64,000 nucleotides of DNA, taken from the NCBI GenBank assembly GCA_937920585.1, contig CAKZSB010000161.1, forward strand, positions 1-64,000, given 5' to 3'. Below the pieces are notes generated by a model. It was not told the DNA's origin, did no database searches, and saw only the letters and a program-made list of their open reading frames with translations. The position numbers were made by a program, and so were the translations under genes. Positions 57,047 through 64,000 of the stretch are shown piece after piece. Source of the stretch: an uncultured Granulosicoccaceae bacterium. Lineage in GTDB: Bacteria > Pseudomonadota > Gammaproteobacteria > Granulosicoccales > Granulosicoccaceae. Positions within the stretch are counted from its first letter, which is position 1. The number at the start of each line of letters is the position of its first letter.

Positions 57047-58110
57047 CAGTCAAAACCTCGTGTAGCCAGGCCACAGGCAATCAGCATGGCGGGACCGTCT
57101 GATAGCAGTCGCTGCTGGGCGACGCCCGATGCTGTTTCAATGTTCTCGAAGGGGTTGGCGATGCTGGTGGGCGTGCCAATGTGATCTTCGATCAGTTCGG
57201 CGATACCGGGTATGCCCGCACAGCCACCTGCCAGCAGAATCTGATCGACATAGTCGTTGTTATCTGCCGAGAAGAAGAACTGCAGGAAGCGGTTCGCCTG
57301 CTGCACCATCTGATCCTTAAATGGCGTCAGGATTTCGGGCTCGTAGTTGTCGGGCAGGCCGCCCACTCTTTTTACCCGTCCGGCGTCTTCATAAGAGAGG
57401 CCGAAGCGGCGCATGATCTCTTCAGTCAGTTGCTTGCCACCAAATGGCTGTTCGCGTGTGTAGACCAGCGCGTTGTTGCGAAACACGCACAGGCTGGTCA
57501 TGGTCGCACCCATGTCGAGTACGGCAATGGTCTTGCCCTGCCAGTCGACGTTGTTCTGCTCCTGCAACAGCTTGCAGGTGTGCTCGATGGTGTAGGGCTC
57601 GATATCCACAACCTTGGCAGACAGCCCGCCAATCTCGCAGGCGGCCGTTCGCTCTTCGACGTTCTCGCTGCGCGAGGCGACCAGCAGGATGTCGTTGGCA
57701 CCTGGTTGATGCTCGCACGGGCCAATGATCTGGTGGTCCAGATTCACTTCATCGAGTGAGTAGGGGATGTACTGGTCGGCCTCGAGCTGAATCTGCGCTT
57801 CGAGTTCCGAGGGCTTCAAGCTGTCAGGCATCTGGATCACTTTGGTGATCACCATTGCACTCGGCACCGCGACAGCAGCAAACTTGCGCTTCGAGCCCGA
57901 TCGCTTCAATGCACGCTTGACAGCTTCACCGACAGCCTCTACATCTTGAAGACTCTTTTCGTTGACAGCGTTCGCGGGCAGCGGCTCGACAGCATAGCTC
58001 TCGATGCGGTAACCCGACTTCGTGCGGCTCAGTTCCAGCAGCTTTACAGAGGTAGAGCTGATGTCTACTCCGACCAGGCTGGATTGTTTGTTTCCGATTG
58101 TAAAATTCAT
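57046..58110 (-). CDS. pilM: Type IV pilus assembly ATPase-like PilM
   Basis: 354-residue actin-like cytoplasmic protein. LVGVDISSTSVKLLEL begins the nucleotide-binding fold; AVLDMGATMTSL and LLAGGCAGIPG are the other phosphate motifs. Binds the N-terminus of PilN. ATG 58110 is used and not the upstream ATG 58188. Promoter expected in the 272-bp divergent region with ponA; no clear -35/-10 pair seen. Confidence 0.96.
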   Translation of the reverse strand: MNFTIGNKQSSLVGVDISSTSVKLLELSRTKSGYRIESYAVEPLPANAVNEKSLQDVEAVGEAVKRALKRSGSKRKFAAVAVPSAMVITKVIQMPDSLKPSELEAQIQLEADQYIPYSLDEVNLDHQIIGPCEHQPGANDILLVASRSENVEERTAACEIGGLSAKVVDIEPYTIEHTCKLLQEQNNVDWQGKTIAVLDMGATMTSLCVFRNNALVYTREQPFGGKQLTEEIMRRFGLSYEDAGRVKRVGGLPDNYEPEILTPFKDQMVQQANRFLQFFFSADNNDYVDQILLAGGCAGIPGIAELIEDHIGTPTSIANPFENIETASGVAQQRLLSDGPAMLIACGLATRGFD

Positions 58111-58382
58111 GGTAGGGGTTGGCGCCCGCGCAAGTTGTCTTTGACTGAATCGATCTGAAGGTTGCGAGGAAATCCGAAGAGCTTGCAATGTGTAACTGCC
58201 AAGACTCCGCGCAACTGGAATAATCGATTTGCAAAAGACACTCCAAGTTCATGCTGGCGAGAATGGGAAAAAAGGTTTCAGAGAGGAAAAGGTGAGACAA
58301 TTCACCAATCGAAGGGGGGTCAAGTGATTTTCCGCAACTTAAATCAGCCAACAGGTCACTGCGGGCAACCGGAACAGATAAA

Positions 58383-61040
58383 TTGCTAGGTCGTATAATC
58401 AAATTACTGCTGGGTCTTTTTGTACTCGCTGGTGTAGTTTTGGCCGTAGCGGGTTACTACACCTATAAACGTCTGGAAACCAACCTTCCCGATGTCGCCT
58501 CGATCAGCGAGGTTGATTTGCATGTGCCGCTGCTCGTCTATACCGGCGACAGCAAACTAATGGCGGAATACGGAGAGAAGCGTCGAGAGCGCCTGCGCAT
58601 CGAAAATACGCCGCAGATACTGATTGATGCAGTGTTGTCTTCTGAGGACGACCGTTTCTACGAGCATCCGGGGTTTGACTATCAGGGGCTCTTACGGGCT
58701 GGCATCAATCTGATCAAGACCGGGCGCAAGGGCCAGGGCGGTAGCACGATAACCATGCAGGTTGCACGCAACGTGTACCTGTCGCCCGAAAAAACCTATC
58801 TGCGCAAGATCAATGAGATCCTGCTCGCGCTGAAGATTGAGCAACAGACCAGTAAAGCGCAGATTCTCGAGCTTTACATGAACATCATCTACCTTGGCAA
58901 CCGCGCCTACGGGTTCGCGTCGGCCGCCAAGGTGTATTACGGCAAATCTGTCGAGGATTTGACGTTGCCGGAGGCGGCAATGATTGCGGGACTGCCCAAA
59001 GCGCCGTCCGCGTACAACCCGATTGTTAATCCAAGCCGGGCGCTGTTGCGGCGAAACTATGTGCTCAGGCGCATGCTGGAGTTGTCCAAAATTACCGGAG
59101 AGCAATATCGCGAGGCGCTGGAAACCCCGGTGACGGCCACCCTTCACCGAACCAAGGCTGAGGCTGATGCGGGTTATGTCAGTGAAATGGCGCGAGCGCA
59201 GATGCTGAAATGGTTCGGCAGAGAGGCATACACCGGCGGCTACAAGATCTACACAACGATCGATAGCAGGCATCAGGAGGCGGCCAACCGGGCACTGCGC
59301 GACGCTTTGCAGGCCTACGAGATGCGCCATGGTTTCAGATTACCGGGCAGCATTGACCCGCAGTTGCTCGAGACGCCGGAAGGCATTGAAGAGGCGCTCG
59401 CCTCAGTGCCGGTGTACGGCGGGATTCAGAACGCAATTGTACAGGCGCTTGGAGAAACCTCGGCAACCGTGCTTCTGGCAGGTGGTGTCAGTGGAGAAAT
59501 CCTCTGGGAGGACATGCAATGGGCCTCACCGCGCAGCGAGGAAGACGATGAGCTACCGGTTTACTCGCGTCCCGATGAATTGCTGGCGGTGAACGATCTT
59601 GTGCATGTTCGTCCCAAACCGGGTGTAGACGGTGCACTGCAACTGACTCAGTTGCCCCGAGTTGAGGGCGCCTTGGTATCGCTTGATCCCGGTACCGGCA
59701 AGGTTATGGCGCTGGTAGGAGGCTTTGATTTTCAGCGCAGCAAATTCAATCGTATCACCCAGGCCTACCGCCAGCCAGGCTCCAATTTCAAGCCTTTCAT
59801 ATACTCGGCCGCGCTTGAAAACGGTGACACCGCAGCCTCGATCTACAACGATACGCCAGTGGTGTTGAAGGATTCGGTGCTGGAGAGCGAGTGGCGTCCG
59901 GAAAACTACTCTGGTCGGTTTTTCGGGCCGACGCGATTGCGCGAGGCGCTGGTGAAGTCCCGTAATCTGGTATCCATTCGCGTGCTGCGCGAGATGGGTA
60001 TAGGCAGGGCGATTCGCTACGCCAAGCGATTCAATTTCGAAGACCGCAGTTTGCCGAACAATTTGTCGCTGGCCCTCGGTAGCGGCGACCTGACGCCACT
60101 GCAGCTGGCGTCGGCGTACACCATCTTCGCCAACGGCGGTTATTCAATTAACCCGTATTTCATCGAGCGTGTCGAGGATAGCGTCGGTGAAGTGCTGTAC
60201 CAGGCGCCACCCATCGAGTTCTGCGAAACCGAGGAAGCCTGTGAAGCGCTGGTCCGGCAGGGCGCTGCGGCAGCCGGTTCGGTAGAGGAGGTTATTCAGC
60301 CGATCGAAGATACGGAATTACCGGCTGACCAATTGGCTAGTCCGGTTGCCGATTCTGCCGATTCTGCCGATGTTGACGAACCGGCCGTGGAGGCTGTGGA
60401 CGAGGCGCCGGGTGTGCCGAAAACGCCACCGCTGCGAATTGCCAAACGTGTGATTGATGAGCGTAACGCGTTCATTATGCGCTCGATAATGCGTGAAGTT
60501 GTGCAACGCGGCACTGCGACCAAAGCACGCGCGCTGGAGCGCAACGATATTGGCGGCAAAACCGGCACCACAAACGACTTGTACGACGCCTGGTTTACCG
60601 GCTTCAACAGTCACCTGGTCAGCACAGCCTGGGTGGGCTACGATGATCAGAAATCGCTGGGGCCGAAGGAGACTGGCGGGGTAGCCGCGTTGCCGATGTG
60701 GATCGACTACATGCGCGTCGGGCTCGAGAATGTCCCGGAAGACCGTGAGTATCAGCCGGAAGGCGTAGAGACCGTGCGAATCGATCGCAAGACCGGAGAA
60801 ATGGCGACTCCTGGTGCCGAAAACTCGTTTTTTGAGTTCTTTCGCGAAGAGCATCGCCCGGCTATTCCGGCGGTTCGCACGTTGCCGCCAAAGCCAGCAG
60901 CACCGCAGCGTGAGGTGGTGCTGGTTGAAAGCCCGACGCAGAATTCATCCACTGATAATGCAGGGCAAACTGCTGTGTCGAGGCAGCCCGCGCGGCCACG
61001 CGTGCAGCAAAGCAGCGATGATGATGAGCAGTTGTTTTAG
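58383..61040 (+). CDS. mrcA: Penicillin-binding protein 1A
   Basis: 885-residue bifunctional peptidoglycan synthase. Membrane anchor about 6-28; glycosyltransferase GT51 with catalytic E88 (SSEDDRFYEHPG) and GGSTITMQ; OB-like insert about 310-420; transpeptidase with S467-x-x-K470 (PGSNFKPF), S526-R-N528 and K726-T-G728. A Pro/Asp/Ala-rich insertion about 630-690 separates the SxN and KTG motifs and is likely family-typical but enlarged. Start TTG. Diverges from pilM, the usual position of mrcA/ponA. Confidence 0.96.
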   Translation: MLGRIIKLLLGLFVLAGVVLAVAGYYTYKRLETNLPDVASISEVDLHVPLLVYTGDSKLMAEYGEKRRERLRIENTPQILIDAVLSSEDDRFYEHPGFDYQGLLRAGINLIKTGRKGQGGSTITMQVARNVYLSPEKTYLRKINEILLALKIEQQTSKAQILELYMNIIYLGNRAYGFASAAKVYYGKSVEDLTLPEAAMIAGLPKAPSAYNPIVNPSRALLRRNYVLRRMLELSKITGEQYREALETPVTATLHRTKAEADAGYVSEMARAQMLKWFGREAYTGGYKIYTTIDSRHQEAANRALRDALQAYEMRHGFRLPGSIDPQLLETPEGIEEALASVPVYGGIQNAIVQALGETSATVLLAGGVSGEILWEDMQWASPRSEEDDELPVYSRPDELLAVNDLVHVRPKPGVDGALQLTQLPRVEGALVSLDPGTGKVMALVGGFDFQRSKFNRITQAYRQPGSNFKPFIYSAALENGDTAASIYNDTPVVLKDSVLESEWRPENYSGRFFGPTRLREALVKSRNLVSIRVLREMGIGRAIRYAKRFNFEDRSLPNNLSLALGSGDLTPLQLASAYTIFANGGYSINPYFIERVEDSVGEVLYQAPPIEFCETEEACEALVRQGAAAAGSVEEVIQPIEDTELPADQLASPVADSADSADVDEPAVEAVDEAPGVPKTPPLRIAKRVIDERNAFIMRSIMREVVQRGTATKARALERNDIGGKTGTTNDLYDAWFTGFNSHLVSTAWVGYDDQKSLGPKETGGVAALPMWIDYMRVGLENVPEDREYQPEGVETVRIDRKTGEMATPGAENSFFEFFREEHRPAIPAVRTLPPKPAAPQREVVLVESPTQNSSTDNAGQTAVSRQPARPRVQQSSDDDEQLF
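60348..60368 (+). repeat. 9-bp in-frame tandem repeat in mrcA
   Basis: GCCGATTCT occurs twice in tandem and a third partial unit follows (GCCGATGTT), encoding ADS-ADS-ADV at residues 656-664 in the low-complexity insert. Slippage would change length by three residues without frameshift. Confidence 0.8.
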
Positions 61041-61083
61041 CATCTGACTGACGCTAAACGGCCCCCGGCTTTGTGTCGGGGGA

Positions 61084-62154
61084 TTAGATTGTGGCGGGCT
61101 GATGAAAGGCGGGGCTGAGTTCGTGGACTGCCTCTACCATGATCTGTACGTTGTCGGGATCAATGTGTTGATGGATGCCGTGGCCCAGATTGAAGATGTG
61201 GCGCTGTCCGTTGCCGTAACTTTCCAGAACCTGCTTTACCTCGTGGCGAATAGTAGCTTCGGTTCCGTATAGAACGCCCGGGTCAAGGTTGCCCTGCAGT
61301 GCAGTCTGCTCGCCAACCCGGGTTCGCGCCTCGGCCAGATCTATCGTCCAGTCGACGCCAACGCAGGCGCATCCGGTTGCAGCGATGTCTCCCAGCCACA
61401 TTCCGCCGTTTTTGGTAAACAGCGTGACCGGTGTGTCGGCGTGACTACTGCCGATCGCATCGATGATCGATTGCATGTACGCCAGAGAATATTGGCGGTA
61501 ATTCGCCGGTGACAGGATGCCACCCCAGGTATCGAAAACCATTAGCGCCTGCGCACCCGCATCGATTTGAGCGCGCAGGTAGGCGATGGTGGTTGCGGTT
61601 ATTTTATCCAGCAGCTGATGTAGAGCAGGCGTGCCATCGTGCATAAGTCGTTTAATGTGCGAGTACTCTTTGCTGCCACGACCCTCGACCATGTAGGTGG
61701 CGACCGTCCACGGACTGCCGGCAAATCCGATCAGCGGAACACTGCCGTCCAGCTCCTGGCGAATCAGCCGGATCGCGTCCATCACGTAGCGCAGTTCGGT
61801 TTCGGGGTCGGGGGTTGCCAGTTGTTCGACCTGTTCCGGAGTGCGGACCGGGCGCGCGAAAACCGGACCTTCGCCTTGTTCGAAGTGCAAACCCAGGCCC
61901 ATGGCATCAGGCACGGTGAGGATGTCAGAGAACACAATTGCCGCGTCGAGCTGATAGCGTCGCAGCGGTTGCAGGGTGACTTCGCAGGCAAGCTCGGGCG
62001 TGCTGCACAGCGTCATGAAATCGCCCGCTTCGGCGCGTGTCTTCAGGTATTCAGGCAGATACCGACCTGCCTGGCGCATAATCCACAGCGGCGTGCGGTC
62101 GACAGGCTGATTGTTCAATACCCGCAGAAAACGGTCGTTTTTCATCTGTTGCAT
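61084..62154 (-). CDS. hemE: Uroporphyrinogen decarboxylase
   Basis: 356-residue haem-pathway enzyme converting uroporphyrinogen III to coproporphyrinogen III. Signature [15 protein letters not shown] about 22-36, catalytic Asp in [15 protein letters not shown], and [16 protein letters not shown] near the end. Same strand as rpsU-yqeY, 70 bp after yqeY, so possibly in that operon. Confidence 0.98.
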   Translation of the reverse strand: MQQMKNDRFLRVLNNQPVDRTPLWIMRQAGRYLPEYLKTRAEAGDFMTLCSTPELACEVTLQPLRRYQLDAAIVFSDILTVPDAMGLGLHFEQGEGPVFARPVRTPEQVEQLATPDPETELRYVMDAIRLIRQELDGSVPLIGFAGSPWTVATYMVEGRGSKEYSHIKRLMHDGTPALHQLLDKITATTIAYLRAQIDAGAQALMVFDTWGGILSPANYRQYSLAYMQSIIDAIGSSHADTPVTLFTKNGGMWLGDIAATGCACVGVDWTIDLAEARTRVGEQTALQGNLDPGVLYGTEATIRHEVKQVLESYGNGQRHIFNLGHGIHQHIDPDNVQIMVEAVHELSPAFHQPATI

Positions 62155-62224
62155 GTGTTCGCCGTGGAAGCGAGGCCCGTGGAGAACTCGGGCAATAGAG
62201 GAATCCGCGCACTCCGGCTGCGGT

Positions 62225-62674
62225 TCAAGCGTTCAATCGGTCCTTGATTTTCGCGCTGACAGCGGCCATGTCAGCACGGCCCTGCAGCTTGGGCTTGAGT
62301 TGGCCCATCACTTTGCCCATGTCGCGAATGCCGGTAGCGCCAGTGTCCGAGATTGCTGCATTGATCAGCGTGTCGATCTCGGATTCGGACAGTGCTTTGG
62401 GCAAATAGTGCCCGATGATTTCGAGTTCATCGCGCTCGACAGCAGCGAGGTCCTCACGTTCAGCGCTTTCGTATTGAGTGATTGACTCTCGGCGTTGCTT
62501 GGACATTTTGTCCAGCACAGCGATGACGTCAGCATCGGTGAGTTCAATCCGCTCATCGACCTCGCGCTGTTTGATGGCTGCCGAAATGAGTCTGAGCACG
62601 CCAAGGCGCGTCTTGTCACTGGCTTTCATTGCCGTTTTTATATCGGCCTGCAGGCTGGATTTGAGGTCGGACAT
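62225..62674 (-). CDS. yqeY: GatB/YqeY domain protein
   Basis: 149-residue cytoplasmic protein. YqeY helical domain with [16 protein letters not shown] and the C-terminal tail domain shared with GatB ([21 protein letters not shown]). It may bind tRNA or support amidation, but the function is not settled. ATG 62674 is used; the frame reaching 62728 runs into rpsU. Follows rpsU by 53 bp. Confidence 0.93.
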   Translation of the reverse strand: MSDLKSSLQADIKTAMKASDKTRLGVLRLISAAIKQREVDERIELTDADVIAVLDKMSKQRRESITQYESAEREDLAAVERDELEIIGHYLPKALSESEIDTLINAAISDTGATGIRDMGKVMGQLKPKLQGRADMAAVSAKIKDRLNA

Positions 62675-62727
62675 GATGCTCGGGTTTGGTTCGCGGTTAT
62701 CGTAGAGCTTTCGCTCCAGAGGACTCA

Positions 62728-62943
62728 CTAGTACATTCGGACCCGGCGCGCGGTTTCCTTGGCGAGTTTCTTTTGATGGCGCTTGACGGCAGCTGCAGCC
62801 TTACGCTTTCGCTCGGAGGTGGGTTTTTCGTAGAATTCACGGCGTCGGGTTTCGGTTAAAACACCGGCTTTTTCGCAGGAGCGCTTGAAGCGACGCAGGG
62901 CAATTTCAAACGGCTCGTTTTCTTTTACACGTACAGATGGCAT
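62728..62943 (-). CDS. rpsU: 30S ribosomal protein S21
   Basis: 71-residue basic small-subunit protein near the anti-Shine-Dalgarno site. [26 protein letters not shown] and [15 protein letters not shown] are invariant family strings. Full length. Diverges from tsaD over 168 bp, as in many gammaproteobacteria, though dnaG does not follow. Confidence 0.98.
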   Translation of the reverse strand: MPSVRVKENEPFEIALRRFKRSCEKAGVLTETRRREFYEKPTSERKRKAAAAVKRHQKKLAKETARRVRMY

Positions 62944-63111
62944 GGACGGGTTGTCTCAGTTCTTTCCATTTGGGCCCCGAGGGGGCTGTTCCGAGCGAGA
63001 AACCGCTCAGGTAAGCCGACTAATTATAAGCACTTATGTGTGGTAAGCAAGTTATCGACCGCTATGATCGCAAATTCGGTCAAAATAGGCGCTTTGCGCA
63101 CAGGAATCGCG

Positions 63112-64000
63112 ATGTTAGTGCTGGGAATCGAGTCGTCATGCGACGAAACCGGGATAGCAGTTTACGATACGGATGCGGGGCTGGTCGCTCACACGCTGTT
63201 TAGCCAGGTTGATACGCATGCGCTCTACGGTGGCGTGGTACCCGAGATCGCGTCGAGAGATCACATCAAGCGCTGGATTCCGTTGACTCGGGAATGTCTC
63301 GAGCAGGCGCAACTGAAGCTTGAGGATCTCGATGCCGTCGCTTACACCAGCGGGCCGGGACTGGCCGGTGCTCTGTTTACCGGCGCTATTGCCGGGCGAA
63401 TGCTGGCCTGGTCTCTCGGCATACCGGCACTGGCGGTACACCATATGGAAGGTCACTTGCTTGCGCCTATGCTTGAGGCGCACTCGCCATCGTTCCCCTT
63501 TATCTGCCTGCTAGTGTCAGGCGGACACACGCAGCTCGTTCGAGTGGATGGTCTGGGGCAATACAAATTGCTCGGCGATACGCTTGACGATGCGGCCGGC
63601 GAAGCTTTCGACAAGACCGCCAAGTTGCTGGGATTGGGCTACCCGGGCGGCCCGAAGGTGGCCAATGCGGCGCTCGACGGTGACCCGGAGCGCTTTAAAT
63701 TTGCCCGACCGATGACCAACCGTGCGGGGCTGGAATTCAGTTTCAGTGGTTTGAAAACCGCGGCGATGACAGCCTGGCGCCAAAGCGAGCAAAGTGCCCG
63801 TGACGTCGCTGATATCGCTGCCGGCTTTCAGGCTGCGGTGGTTGATACGCTGGCCATCAAATGCTTGCGGGCGTTAAAGCAGGAGCATCTGACTACGCTT
63901 GTGGCCTCGGGTGGTGTGGCGGCCAATGCGCAGTTGCGCAACTTGCTGGCGAAACGGGTTGCGCGCATTGGTGGCGAAGTCTTTTATCCGCGGCTGGAAT
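63112..64000 (+). CDS. tsaD: tRNA t6A threonylcarbamoyltransferase TsaD, 5' part
   Basis: Starts at ATG 63112 and runs open to the right edge, 296 codons of about 340. Forms t6A37 in ANN-decoding tRNAs with TsaB, TsaE and TsaC. N-terminal [11 protein letters not shown], metal histidines in [19 protein letters not shown], and late [14 protein letters not shown]-terminal residues are missing only because of the window end. Confidence 0.97.
   Translation, partial: MLVLGIESSCDETGIAVYDTDAGLVAHTLFSQVDTHALYGGVVPEIASRDHIKRWIPLTRECLEQAQLKLEDLDAVAYTSGPGLAGALFTGAIAGRMLAWSLGIPALAVHHMEGHLLAPMLEAHSPSFPFICLLVSGGHTQLVRVDGLGQYKLLGDTLDDAAGEAFDKTAKLLGLGYPGGPKVANAALDGDPERFKFARPMTNRAGLEFSFSGLKTAAMTAWRQSEQSARDVADIAAGFQAAVVDTLAIKCLRALKQEHLTTLVASGGVAANAQLRNLLAKRVARIGGEVFYPRLE

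Noticed and set aside
61062-61082. CCCCCG/CGGGGG hairpin between convergent mrcA and hemE
   Set aside because: Good stem but no T-run on either side; may still slow polymerase.

Overview
The window is chromosomal DNA of a gammaproteobacterium with moderately high GC. Evidence is synteny and gene repertoire: zapB-zapA-6S RNA diverging from UPF0149(ygfB)-pepP-ubiH, pilMNOPQ-aroK-aroB-damX with ponA diverging from pilM, leuS-lptE, rpsU-yqeY with tsaD diverging, and a DksA with a degenerate zinc site. No tRNA, rRNA, CRISPR array, insertion sequence or prophage gene was seen. I cannot place it below class; the C1/oxalate-type genes, two PhyH-family dioxygenases, a P450 and a nitrile hydratase suggest a metabolically broad, perhaps marine or soil heterotroph (inference).

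Layout. 1-4 kb: possible alaS start running off the left edge, an M20 peptidase and a membrane GGDEF-EAL protein, all on the minus strand. 4.1-10.7 kb: a plus-strand catabolic cluster of a GntR/FCD regulator, a ThDP enzyme of the oxalyl-CoA decarboxylase/2-hydroxyacyl-CoA lyase/acetolactate synthase superfamily, formyl-CoA transferase (frc), a formyltransferase resembling the hydrolase domain of 10-formyl-THF dehydrogenase, and formate-THF ligase (fhs), closed by a strong terminator. This is the most interesting module: it should link formyl-CoA, formate and the folate C1 pool. 10.8-20.3 kb: DUF3616 protein, PhyH dioxygenase, rpiA, ilvA, 6S RNA (on the minus strand, not a protein gene), zapA, zapB-like, UPF0149, pepP, ubiH and an EntD-type phosphopantetheinyl transferase. 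20.5-32.5 kb: a SpoT-like HD protein without synthetase, leuS, lptE, a DUF1704/QEGLA metalloprotease-like protein, a SWIM-SNF2 helicase and nnr.

32.5-46.2 kb is accessory: a second PhyH dioxygenase, a secreted cyclase-family hydrolase, a LysE exporter, a P450, a MarR-EmrA/EmrB efflux set whose EmrA carries a C-terminal SPOR-like domain, an M42 peptidase, YceH, a PfkB kinase, a cobalt-type nitrile hydratase (alpha-beta) followed by a BtuF-fold protein without signal peptide, and dksA. 46.7-64 kb is core: rsmE, dnaG, damX-like, aroB, aroK, pilQPONM, ponA, hemE, yqeY, rpsU and the 5' part of tsaD, cut by the right edge.

Co-operation: pilM-Q build the type IV pilus assembly and secretin complex; ZapA/ZapB, DamX and PBP1A act at the division site and cell wall; DksA, the SpoT-like HD protein and 6S RNA are potential stringent or stationary-phase regulators of RNA polymerase; DnaG, LeuS, RpsU, TsaD and RsmE serve replication and translation.
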